From Dendrolimus kikuchii (lineage: Eukaryota; Arthropoda; Insecta; Lepidoptera; Lasiocampidae), in contig CM034389.1 of assembly GCA_019925095.2 (NCBI GenBank), positions 3,556,001 to 3,620,000 of the forward strand: a stretch of DNA of 64,000 nt, read 5' to 3'. The translations under genes and the position numbers were made by a program. The notes beneath the pieces are model-generated. The model had not been told where the DNA came from, searched no databases, and saw only the letters and a list, made by a program, of their open reading frames with translations. Below are positions 53,168-62,000 of the stretch, one piece after another (the stretch's first letter is position 1; the number at the start of each line of letters is the position of its first letter).

Positions 53168-54058
53168 TCAGTCAAGTTGGTTTGTGTTCCGTTGTACGCA
53201 GAAAGAGCTCACAGTGTCTTGAGGTCTGGCAGCTGGTTTTTGCTGGGTTTGGGTCTTAATAGTTTTGATAATTGGATCCCAAACAGGTGGTACTTGCCAA
53301 CCATCTTCTCTATTGAAATTTGGGTGTTTTTTGATTTCAATAGCCTCACGCATCATTCTAGGTATGAAACGATTCTCTTTCGCGAGGATTTGTGGGTTAT
53401 CGAATCTGATGTAGTGGTTGGGTTTATCCAGCGTGTGTTCACTGATCGCAGACTTCGTAGACCTTGTGTGTTTCATGTCAGCAATGTGTTCTTTTACTCG
53501 TGTTTTTATGCTCCTCTTTGTTTGCCCAATGTATGACAATCCACACTCACAATCAAGCTTGTAAACCCCTGCATCCTGGAGTGGGATATTGCATTTCACA
53601 GGTCTCAGAAATTGGGTAATCTTTTTCTGCGGCTTGAAATATGTTTTGATTGAAGCTCGCCTGAGGATGTGACCAATTCTGTCTGTGACCCCCTTGATGT
53701 AGGGTAGGGTAGCAGGGCACCGCTCAACTGAAGGTGGTTTGGGGCCTTTGTGACGTTGGTGTGGAGTCTTCAGCTGATTGCGTTGTAGAACTCGCTTGAC
53801 ATGCTGAAGCTCTCCAGCTATGTGGTTCTCGTCACAAATTTTCTGTGCTCTCTGAAACAAAGATTTGCCCACGGTAGCTAACTGACTAGGATGGTGGTGA
53901 GACGAACCATTAAGGTATTTATCTGTATGGGTAGGTTTCCTATACACCGTATGACCAAGAGTATTGTCAGGGTTCCTTAGGATGAGCACATCCAGAAAAG
54001 CTAATTTATTATTTGCCTCTAGTTCCATAGTAAATTTAATATTACTGCTAATGGAATT
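53168..54058 (-). CDS. Penelope-like ORF fragment (left): RT end plus GIY-YIG endonuclease
   Basis: Begins in the late RT with SSNIKFTMELEANNKLAFLD and HTVYRKPTHTDKYLN, then a linker with GPKPPSVERCPATLPYIKGV. The endonuclease has GVYKLDCECGLSYIGQTKRS (GIY and YIG motifs), an Arg in KTRVKEH, then SAISEHTLDKPNHYIRFD. The ORF ends FCVQRNTNQLD. The RT palm with the catalytic Asp pair is missing, so this copy cannot retrotranspose. It extends ~30 nt farther 5' than the right copy. Reading beyond 54058 would enter the opposite arm and is not genuine. Confidence 0.88.
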   Translation of the reverse strand, partial: NSISSNIKFTMELEANNKLAFLDVLILRNPDNTLGHTVYRKPTHTDKYLNGSSHHHPSQLATVGKSLFQRAQKICDENHIAGELQHVKRVLQRNQLKTPHQRHKGPKPPSVERCPATLPYIKGVTDRIGHILRRASIKTYFKPQKKITQFLRPVKCNIPLQDAGVYKLDCECGLSYIGQTKRSIKTRVKEHIADMKHTRSTKSAISEHTLDKPNHYIRFDNPQILAKENRFIPRMMREAIEIKKHPNFNREDGWQVPPVWDPIIKTIKTQTQQKPAARPQDTVSSFCVQRNTNQLD

Positions 54059-54059
54059 G

Positions 54060-54917
54060 GAACTAGAGGCAAATAATAAATTAGCTTTTCTGGATGTGCT
54101 CATCCTAAGGAACCCTGACAATACTCTTGGTCATACGGTGTATAGGAAACCTACCCATACAGATAAATACCTTAATGGTTCGTCTCACCACCATCCTAGT
54201 CAGTTAGCTACCGTGGGCAAATCTTTGTTTCAGAGAGCACAGAAAATTTGTGACGAGAACCACATAGCTGGAGAGCTTCAGCATGTCAAGCGAGTTCTAC
54301 AACGCAATCAGCTGAAGACTCCACACCAACGTCACAAAGGCCCCAAACCACCTTCAGTTGAGCGGTGCCCTGCTACCCTACCCTACATCAAGGGGGTCAC
54401 AGACAGAATTGGTCACATCCTCAGGCGAGCTTCAATCAAAACATATTTCAAGCCGCAGAAAAAGATTACCCAATTTCTGAGACCTGTGAAATGCAATATC
54501 CCACTCCAGGATGCAGGGGTTTACAAGCTTGATTGTGAGTGTGGATTGTCATACATTGGGCAAACAAAGAGGAGCATAAAAACACGAGTAAAAGAACACA
54601 TTGCTGACATGAAACACACAAGGTCTACGAAGTCTGCGATCAGTGAACACACGCTGGATAAACCCAACCACTACATCAGATTCGATAACCCACAAATCCT
54701 CGCGAAAGAGAATCGTTTCATACCTAGAATGATGCGTGAGGCTATTGAAATCAAAAAACACCCAAATTTCAATAGAGAAGATGGTTGGCAAGTACCACCT
54801 GTTTGGGATCCAATTATCAAAACTATTAAGACCCAAACCCAGCAAAAACCAGCTGCCAGACCTAAAGACACTGTGAGCTCTTTCTGCGTACAACGGAACA
54901 CAAACCAACTTGACTGA
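54060..54917 (+). CDS. Penelope-like ORF fragment (right): RT end plus GIY-YIG endonuclease
   Basis: Mirror copy starting at ELEANNKLAFLDVLILRN and ending FCVQRNTNQLD. The sequence equals the left copy except RPKDTVSS instead of RPQDTVSS. Near identity means the two arms arose together or have been kept alike by gene conversion. Upstream residues in the same frame come from the junction and the antisense of the left arm, so they are excluded. Confidence 0.88.
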   Translation, partial: ELEANNKLAFLDVLILRNPDNTLGHTVYRKPTHTDKYLNGSSHHHPSQLATVGKSLFQRAQKICDENHIAGELQHVKRVLQRNQLKTPHQRHKGPKPPSVERCPATLPYIKGVTDRIGHILRRASIKTYFKPQKKITQFLRPVKCNIPLQDAGVYKLDCECGLSYIGQTKRSIKTRVKEHIADMKHTRSTKSAISEHTLDKPNHYIRFDNPQILAKENRFIPRMMREAIEIKKHPNFNREDGWQVPPVWDPIIKTIKTQTQQKPAARPKDTVSSFCVQRNTNQLD

Positions 54918-55177
54918 TAATTACTTTTATTTTTCCTTCCACCCATTTTAATATTATATAAAATTATTAGAGCTAGGCATGTTTGCTGAAGAGTTTCTTG
55001 CGCCGCTTCTTCTCTTCAAGCCATAACATGTTGCGAAGCGGTAGTAAATTAGATTAGGCTCCCATAGATTAAATAATAACCATAAACAAAATTAAAAATT
55101 AAATAATTAAAATTAATAAGTTGGCGGTAGGCTAAATAAAACTTTAACAATACTCGTTGACACTTGACATCTTTGTC

Positions 55178-55219
55178 TTCCGTGATCACGGCCACTGAAA
55201 AGTGGCCGAAACGTCGGAA
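55178..55219 (+). ncRNA. Hammerhead-like ribozyme motif, right arm of large Penelope dimer
   Basis: Stem I ttcc 55178-55181 with ggaa 55216-55219. Core gtgatca 55182-55188 plus c. Stem II 55190-55196 with 55201-55207 and loop gaaa. gaaac 55208-55212. Presumed cleavage triplet gtc 55213-55215. Canonical hammerheads have CTGATGA; here C3 and G8 are G and C, which would keep the C3-G8 pair in swapped form. Activity is inferred, not shown. Confidence 0.45.
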
Positions 55220-55287
55220 AAACCAAAATCAAATAAAATTACCGCGCTTAAAACCGTTAAAACGTAGTTTTATTATGTAAAATAATT

Positions 55288-56690
55288 ATTTTATTTATTA
55301 GTATTTGGGACAGATAATTATGTAATATTTTGTTTATGCACTAATTGTCAAACTAACCGTTTCTTAATTTTCTGTACCGCCACTAATGCCAATAATTTTA
55401 TATAGAGCTGTTGAGCTTTAGACTAACATTATCCAGATTTTTTCATGGCGTAAAATATAATCATATTTTTTACAATCTGTTCGATATATACAATGATGTA
55501 AGACTTATTTGTTTTATAGTTCTGTGGTTATTTTAGCAAATGTAGAACTTTTACAAATTCATTATGTCCGTCTAACTTTATACTTGTCATTTTTCTCAGA
55601 AACCAATATGTATGTACATTATAGATGAAACTTTGGCAATTTTAAAATCTATGCGAAGGTGGTTTTTATATCATTCAATTAAAAATATAAGCGCTTGAAA
55701 GTCCTGTAAAATACAGGCTATATAATCGTGTTTTTTGCAAAATCATCTTAGTGAAAATAGTTTCATCAACTTCATTAATTTTTAAAATTGTCAGGTTTAT
55801 GAAATAAAAACTAAAATATCCTATAAATAAACCTAACTTAAAAATATATATACAATGGTAAAAAACTGAAATTAAATTAAAAACCTATATCAAAACCCCT
55901 CCAGCCCCACCAGACCACTGTTGCTGAGCATTGTAGCTAGAAGGCTGGCAGTATTACCTCGCTGGATACAGAGGCTAATCGTTGGAGCGAGGTAAGCTCC
56001 AACTTTTAAAATGTGATCACAAAATGTTTCAGCAATCACAGGTGTAGGGTATGAATTTTCTCTTAATTCTGACAGAACTTGTTGAGTTTCTGTTCAAGTT
56101 TAAGGGGTATTTCTAAAAACTATCAATTTTTTAAATTTGCAGTGTCATTTCATAACCCTAGGTTGGGGATTTATTCTGCTAAAATCGCAAAATTCTTTTA
56201 AAACTGGTAACCCTTTGCGAATATAAAATATAGACATCTATTTTCTTTGTTAAAATTGTCAACCGTCAACATACTTCTTCTCACTCTTTCTTAAATAAAT
56301 GTGCTATATCTATCTCTTTAAGAAAATCCCATAGACAAGAATATTAGCTAGAGTCGTTCGGAATTGGGAACAAAATTAAAGTCATATTTTGTCAAAATAA
56401 AATGTTGAAAAGCTATAAAGGTCTTGTAAAAATATTTTCATCTGTAGAAAATTATCACTTTGTATGAGTGTAAAGCAGTGTAATTCAATTTAATAACTTG
56501 TTGGGTTATTTAAGTACTTATAATAATGGGTGTGCGGCAAAAAATGATTTTACTCTTTGACCGTAAAATACCGCGAAATTTGAAATAAAACTTTTTGTTT
56601 TTGTACTTTTTCCTGTTACGGTTGCTTTTCATTCAATGTTCATTTTATAAACAAAATTTTATATAATTATATTTATCTGATTTCTATTTT
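55288..56690. other. Intergenic, AT-rich, no recognised feature
   Basis: Between the Penelope dimer and the unidentified gene. I see no coding stretch or repeat family shared with the rest of the window. 55900-56000 (ccagccccaccagaccactg) is the only GC-richer piece. Confidence 0.6.
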
Positions 56691-56801
56691 ACGATGCTGG
56701 CAGAATGTGTAAGTTTTAAACAATATTTGAGTTGAAAATTACTTTGACTTTGTAGCACATCTCCTTAACTATAATATATTGTTATATTTTTTACTTTTCA
56801 G

Positions 56802-57892
56802 GTGACCAAAGGCTAAGTTTGCGTGCTCGTCATAGTTACTGCATACAACAATCATCAAAACACTCCTCTCACTCGAACAATCACAGATCAGATACAAATT
56901 TAATTTCCAACGAAACTAACACACCTTCTTCTTCACGTTATTATGTTGATAGCAATGTATCTTTTTCCGACAAAGGTCACGGCGAATATTATAAACGTTA
57001 TGAACATGACGCAATCCCAGTTAAAGATTCTAATAATACAAATGACATTGGAGACAACGAAAAAAATTCAATTACTAACTCTGCGCTAGATAAATTAGAA
57101 AAGAAAGTCTTTAGTAACATATCGCAAGAGCTTCAAACTAAAGACAGCTCCAAAAGTAGTTTAGAATCTAATATAAAATTTTTCAAAACTACTGTGCAGG
57201 AGATATTCAATAATTTTTACAACAGCATGCGTGACTATGAGCAATATAAAAAACGATTTCAAGAGATATTAGCCAAAAGTCAGGAAGAGTCTCTTGCTGA
57301 AATGGAGGACTTTATTAAGGACATGATACAACATATAATGTCTTCTGAAACGTCAATTGCTAATACTAGTGACATTGAAGGTGTAGAAGTAAAAGATAAA
57401 GAGACAAACGTGAGCCATGTTAGTGATTCTACATACACACAGTCTACTAACGATAGGCTAGTTGAAGCATATAAGAATGATAATTATCTAACTGATTCAA
57501 CTCTAGATGATGTTAGAAATAAACCAGTTGATACTGAAGAAATATTTAATATATTTTTGCTAGGTGAAGCTCCTTGTCTGCAGATTAAGATGAACGGTCG
57601 AAATTTGCTTTCCGAAATCAATATCAAAGATCAAAAGCATTTCGAGAATAACGCTGCATCAGCAGAAAATTTGAAGATGTTAGCTGCGAAAAGATTAGAA
57701 CTGGAAAAATATTTAAAGAGACAGCACGATAATCAGATGCCTGACAGAGAAATACCAGTCAAGAGTTCATTTGCAAAGAAAAATATATATCTAAACGAAG
57801 ATTTTGTTCATGAATGCAGCGACGCCAAATCTTTCATGGCTAAATTGTGCAATTTTCTTTGCAAAAAATTTCGTAAAAATTCTTTTGGTTGA
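56802..57892 (+). CDS. Unidentified protein, main or last coding exon
   Basis: Not recognised. An exon of 2 nt plus 362 codons opens after a good acceptor (ttacttttcag) and runs to TGA at 57892. Order: Ser/Asn/His-rich N-terminal part (residues 1-85), Glu/Lys-rich likely coiled-coil (about 95-185, with NIKFFKTTVQEIFNNFYNSM and FQEILAKSQEE), acidic Ser/Thr stretch (190-250), conserved-looking EEIFNIFLLGEAPCLQIKMN, a second charged helix (LKMLAAKRLELEKYLKRQ), and a basic Cys end CNFLCKKFRKNSFG. No signal peptide or membrane helix. The first ATG inside is ~140 codons in, so an upstream exon is needed. ATG at 56694 is a candidate but joins in frame only with the weaker donor gtgtaa at 56707; the better donor gtaagt (56709) runs into a stop. 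Function unknown. Confidence 0.65.
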
Positions 57893-58130
57893 TTATGACA
57901 TATTTTAGTTCTTTTACAGTTTTAGTTAAATTTCTGTACAACAAAAATAGTCTAAATTATTAAATTCTTTTTAATATCATAATCTATCATGATAGATTTC
58001 AAAATGTATGATGTATCCTTAGTATTTAAAGTATTCCAAATGCTAAGACATATACTGCAGAAAACAAACAAACAACATCAACTTTCTAATATGGATTAGT
58101 TGTGTTATAAAACAATGTATTCAACAAATA

Positions 58131-58136
58131 TTTATT
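58131..58136 (-). terminator. Sfmbt: Candidate poly(A) signal of Sfmbt
   Basis: The plus strand TTTATT reads AATAAA on the minus strand, 40 nt past the Sfmbt stop. Would give a very short 3'UTR. Confidence 0.5.
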
Positions 58137-58168
58137 TTATTATGGACTAGACAATGAATAGAATAGGA

Positions 58169-58174
58169 AATAAA
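58169..58174 (+). terminator. Candidate poly(A) signal of the unidentified gene
   Basis: AATAAA on the plus strand, 277 nt after the stop at 57892 and directly beside the Sfmbt stop codon. An earlier ATTAAA lies near 57960. Confidence 0.4.
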
Positions 58175-58175
58175 A

Positions 58176-59008
58176 TCATGTTACACAATTATCTTCAAAG
58201 TTCATAGTATACCATCTAATCATTGCTATGTGCTTACTTAATTGCAATGCAAACTCTTTCTTCATGTGCAAAAATTCCCTTATAACCGGCAAGTCCAGCA
58301 TTACAAACGCCTGGCCATCTATCTCTTCCTGCTTCATCTTCTCTGCTATTAATTTACAATCTTCTGTATTTCGCAGATATTCATACACATCATCAACGGA
58401 CCAATCCAATGGATTTGGGGACAGTTTTAACTTTCCCTTTATCCATGTCATTTGTACATCCTTCTCAAACATCTTATTATCTGTTGGCAATGGGTCATAT
58501 GTGTTGAACTTCAATTTCTTCAATTCTGGCTCTTCAGAGTCTGAAACATCACTTATATTCTTCATTTCTCTTGAATTAGAACTACTCTCATTAGTTTCAT
58601 TTTCACTATCACTGTCAGGAGTTTGCTTCTTGGTGACACAAGTGTTATTGTATATTGTTTCCACATCCTTTTTGTCCCAGTGTGCTTCCTTCATCTGAAG
58701 TGCAAAATTAGGTAGTTTTGCTCCTCGGGTTTTCATTTCCATTTTGGGATAGTTATTTTTGGCCTCGCGCTTCCTACGTTGACTTCGCTTGTACTCAGTA
58801 CTGCTATCTGGCGAATTAGGCCTGGTGCCTTGCTCTGAAGGGGGAGTAGATCCAGCACTGTGTTCACTTTCCACAGACTCTCCATCCTTATTGCTCTCTG
58901 TCTCTTGGGAAGGTTGTTGCTCTTTCTCACGTTTCTCTGGGGCCTTTTTTTTCTTCCTTCTTCCATTACAACTACCTTTTGGTCTGCCACGTCTTTCTGT
59001 GCCATTAT
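58176..59008 (-). CDS. Sfmbt: Sfmbt last coding exon: AT-hook-like motif, acidic linker, SAM domain
   Basis: 833 bp. Opens NGTERRGRPKGSCNGRRKKK (an RGRP core of an AT-hook next to a Lys run), then a Ser/Glu-rich linker with SDSENETNESSSNSRE. The SAM domain starts NPLDWSVDDVYEYLRNTEDC and has EIDGQAFVMLDLPVIREFL and KKEFALQLSKHIAMIRWYT. Stop at 58176. Confidence 0.95.
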
Positions 59009-62000
59009 CTGAGAAATTTAAGAACATTTAGTTTTATTATTGTAAATGGTATACAAGAAGTATTTTATGGCTATATTTCAAACGAGTCAACATATATGAC
59101 GGAAGGCATTTTGAAACCATAATTTTCTTATATTTACTATGCAAGTGCTAGTTATACTAATATAAATTATATGTACACAAGCCTTGTTTTATCACTAATT
59201 AACTAGAACATGAAGTTTTGGTCATTTAAATTTCAAATCTGAAGGCATAGACATTATGTTATTGGCAAACATAAACATATCTAATGTAACTTTAAACAGA
59301 AGAAACATGAAATTAGAGTAAATGCGGTTGAAATAAGCTTTGAGGAGTATACATGAGGTTTTCTTTTTTTTATTACTCGCCTCCTCCTCCGTCATTAGGC
59401 AAGATTGTTAACCCTTTAGCTCACTATTAGCACATATGTGTCCGCGATGAGAGTGCAGATCGCGTTTGTGCACGTGATCGTGAATTGTGTTGTTGTCTCA
59501 CTCTGTTTATATAGGAGTTGTATGATTTGTATGAAATGGGTATATTTTCTTGGTATATTACGAGATAGTGATAGTGTTAGTCTTGCGGCTTTTTGGTATA
59601 TCGATTATTGTCTTAAGGGCTAAGGTTATTTAGGCACATAATAAAAATAGATGAGACTGAGAAAACACTTGTATGATAGCAGTTTTGTTGATATTTGATA
59701 TATCGAGAATATTATGAAGAGATCACTGAAAATAGATGAAATAAAAGCTGGGAGTTAAAATTGATATCCTCTCGCTTATACCTACACGAAAAACAAGTGT
59801 GATAACACCGTTGATACATACATTATACTTTAGATCTCATGATAGTTGGATAATGAAAGTTCGCATTAATAAAAGATAAAGTTGGGACGGACAAAGGAAA
59901 CTCACGGAATGTGGACTTGTCGACCTGCTGGCAGCTGTTGGGGCAGCGGTCGGCGTGCTCGGTGGGGCCGAAGAGGCACGGGCACGCCTGCAGCCGCACG
60001 CACGCCGCGCGGCAGAACGCGTCCACCTGCGAGCGCCGCGTCGCCACCGGCACGCACGCGTGGTACGTGCTGCTCTTCAGCCTGGATTGCTTAATATATT
60101 ACTTTCACATCTTATCCATGCAGAAATGGACAAAATTGTTATAAGAAGCGGCAAGACAACCAACAGCCAGGTGGTAGGGTATTTGCAACTACCTCTGGTT
60201 TAGAGCTTCTAGAGTATGCCGGCATAACAACCCTACATACATACATACATAACTTCACGCTAGTTCCCTTGCGGGGTAGGCACGAACAACAGAGCGCTAT
60301 TTAGGCTTACTGTTACACACCTCACTTGCTTCTTTGACATTCATAGCTCCTGTCATGCACGCTCGTCTGTTCTTAAGGCTCCTGATCATGGAAAGTGTGT
60401 CGTGGCCTTCCACGACTTCTGCATCCATTGACTTTTGCATTGTATATCTGTTTAGTCATTCTTTCCACATGCCCGAACCACCGGAGCATTCCTTTCCTTA
60501 CCTTCACCCCGACACTCTCTTTCAGACCAACTCTCTTTCGTACTTAGGTATTACGAACGCGGTCCGCGAGCGTCACTCCGCAGATTTTGCGGATGATAAC
60601 AACCCTGAGTTGTGTTTTGGCATTAGTGGCTGTGTTCCAGTCTCCCTTTAGAGAGCAGCAACACATTTGTAACACCTTTGGTGTTGCAAAGGTGGTAGGA
60701 CATTTGTCCATCTGGGTGGCTAACTGACTACCAACCCTGGTGTAGAGTATGCCGCCTTAACAGCATTGAAATGTGTTCAAGCATCAGCGAACATGTTTCA
60801 ATCGCACCTTCAAGGTGTTGCAAATGTCTATAGGTGACTGTAACCACTTTCTATCAGGTGGGTTGTCAAATTGTCTGCGGTATCCATCAGTGAATTTTTT
60901 TTTATTAGTTATACCACTATGTTAGTACTTTGGCTACCGAACCATAGAAATGTATTAACGTAATATCCAATAGCTCTCTGAACTCTAAAGCTATGCAGTA
61001 GATGTTTAAATTGATTAGAAATTTTCTTAGAAAGTATTTTAGTGACTTTACAACATCAAATTTTTTTAATTTTATTACATACATACATACATAACTTCAC
61101 GCCAGTTCCCTTGCGGGGTAGGCACGAACAAAAGAGCACCATTAAGGCTTATTCTTACACACCTCACTTGCTTCTTTGATATTCATAACTCTTGTCATGC
61201 ACGCTCGTCTGTTCTTAAGGCTCCTGACATCACCTTCTGCTAGTACACGATCAATTTGATCATGGAAGGTGTGTCGTGGCCTTCCACGACTTCTGCATCC
61301 ATCCACTTTTGCATTGTATATCTGTTTAGTCATTCTTTCCACATGCCCGTACCACCGGAGCATTCCTCTCCTTACCTTCACCCCGACACTCTCTTTCAGA
61401 CCAACTCTCTCTCTTACTTCGGTATTACGAACGCGGTCCGCGAGCGTCACTCCGCAGATTTTGCGCAGTGCTCGCATCTCAACCGCGTTTACTCTACTTT
61501 CATGCTCTCTCTTCCATTCAATTTTATTATACAACATTATATATTTTTTCGGGAATCTATAAAAATAAACAACTTACTTTGCCCTCAACACCTCCAGCCT
61601 CATTCCTTCCTCGGGATGTTCTTCGGTTTCCCAATCCTTCAACAACTTAGCCGGCTTGTACGACGCCGAGATGATCTTATTCAGAACCTCTTTCAGCACT
61701 AACGACAATGGGCCGGGCCCCACGTGCTTCGGCAACTGCGACAACTTATTCCTACTGATCGAGGGTCCTGCATAACACTTGTAATTAAAGAATATTCTAT
61801 CGCACCACTCATCTGAACTTTTCAGATCTTCCTTAACGATCTTTTCTTCAACCTTTGCAGGTTCTTTATTGATCGTCGTTGTATCAGGTATGTGTAATGC
61901 GTAATCGTTACTATCACACCATCCAGCTGGGAAAAGCAAGTCACTGTTTTGATCACACCAAAACCTCTCACCGATAGGCAATAGTTCTACACACAACATA

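Larger units (their letters stand above)
52776..55277. mobile_element. Penelope-like element, head-to-head inverted dimer (palindrome)
   Basis: Arms 52806-54027 and 54058-55279 are near-perfect reverse complements of 1222 bp. One difference seen changes Gln to Lys. Each arm has a 5'-truncated ORF with the end of the RT and a GIY-YIG endonuclease, a 3'UTR, a hammerhead-like motif and the terminus aaacgtagttttattatg. Only the left end has the extra ~30-nt tail (ttttcttaagttttcgcgac). taaaataatt at 52766-52775 and 55278-55287 fits a target duplication. Penelope-like elements are known for GIY-YIG endonucleases and inverted copies. It sits ~700 bp upstream of the Nrg start codon. Confidence 0.93.
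60082..61577 (-). other. Sfmbt: Sfmbt intron between MBT/SLED exons
   Basis: 1.5 kb, largely a broken family A copy with an RTE tail inside it, and a second RTE tail. 60900-61065 holds nothing recognised. Confidence 0.85.

Noticed and set aside
53177..53536. 119-codon frames antisense to the Penelope ORFs (also 54549-54908)
   Set aside because: Mirror frames of the endonuclease region in each arm, no family resemblance.
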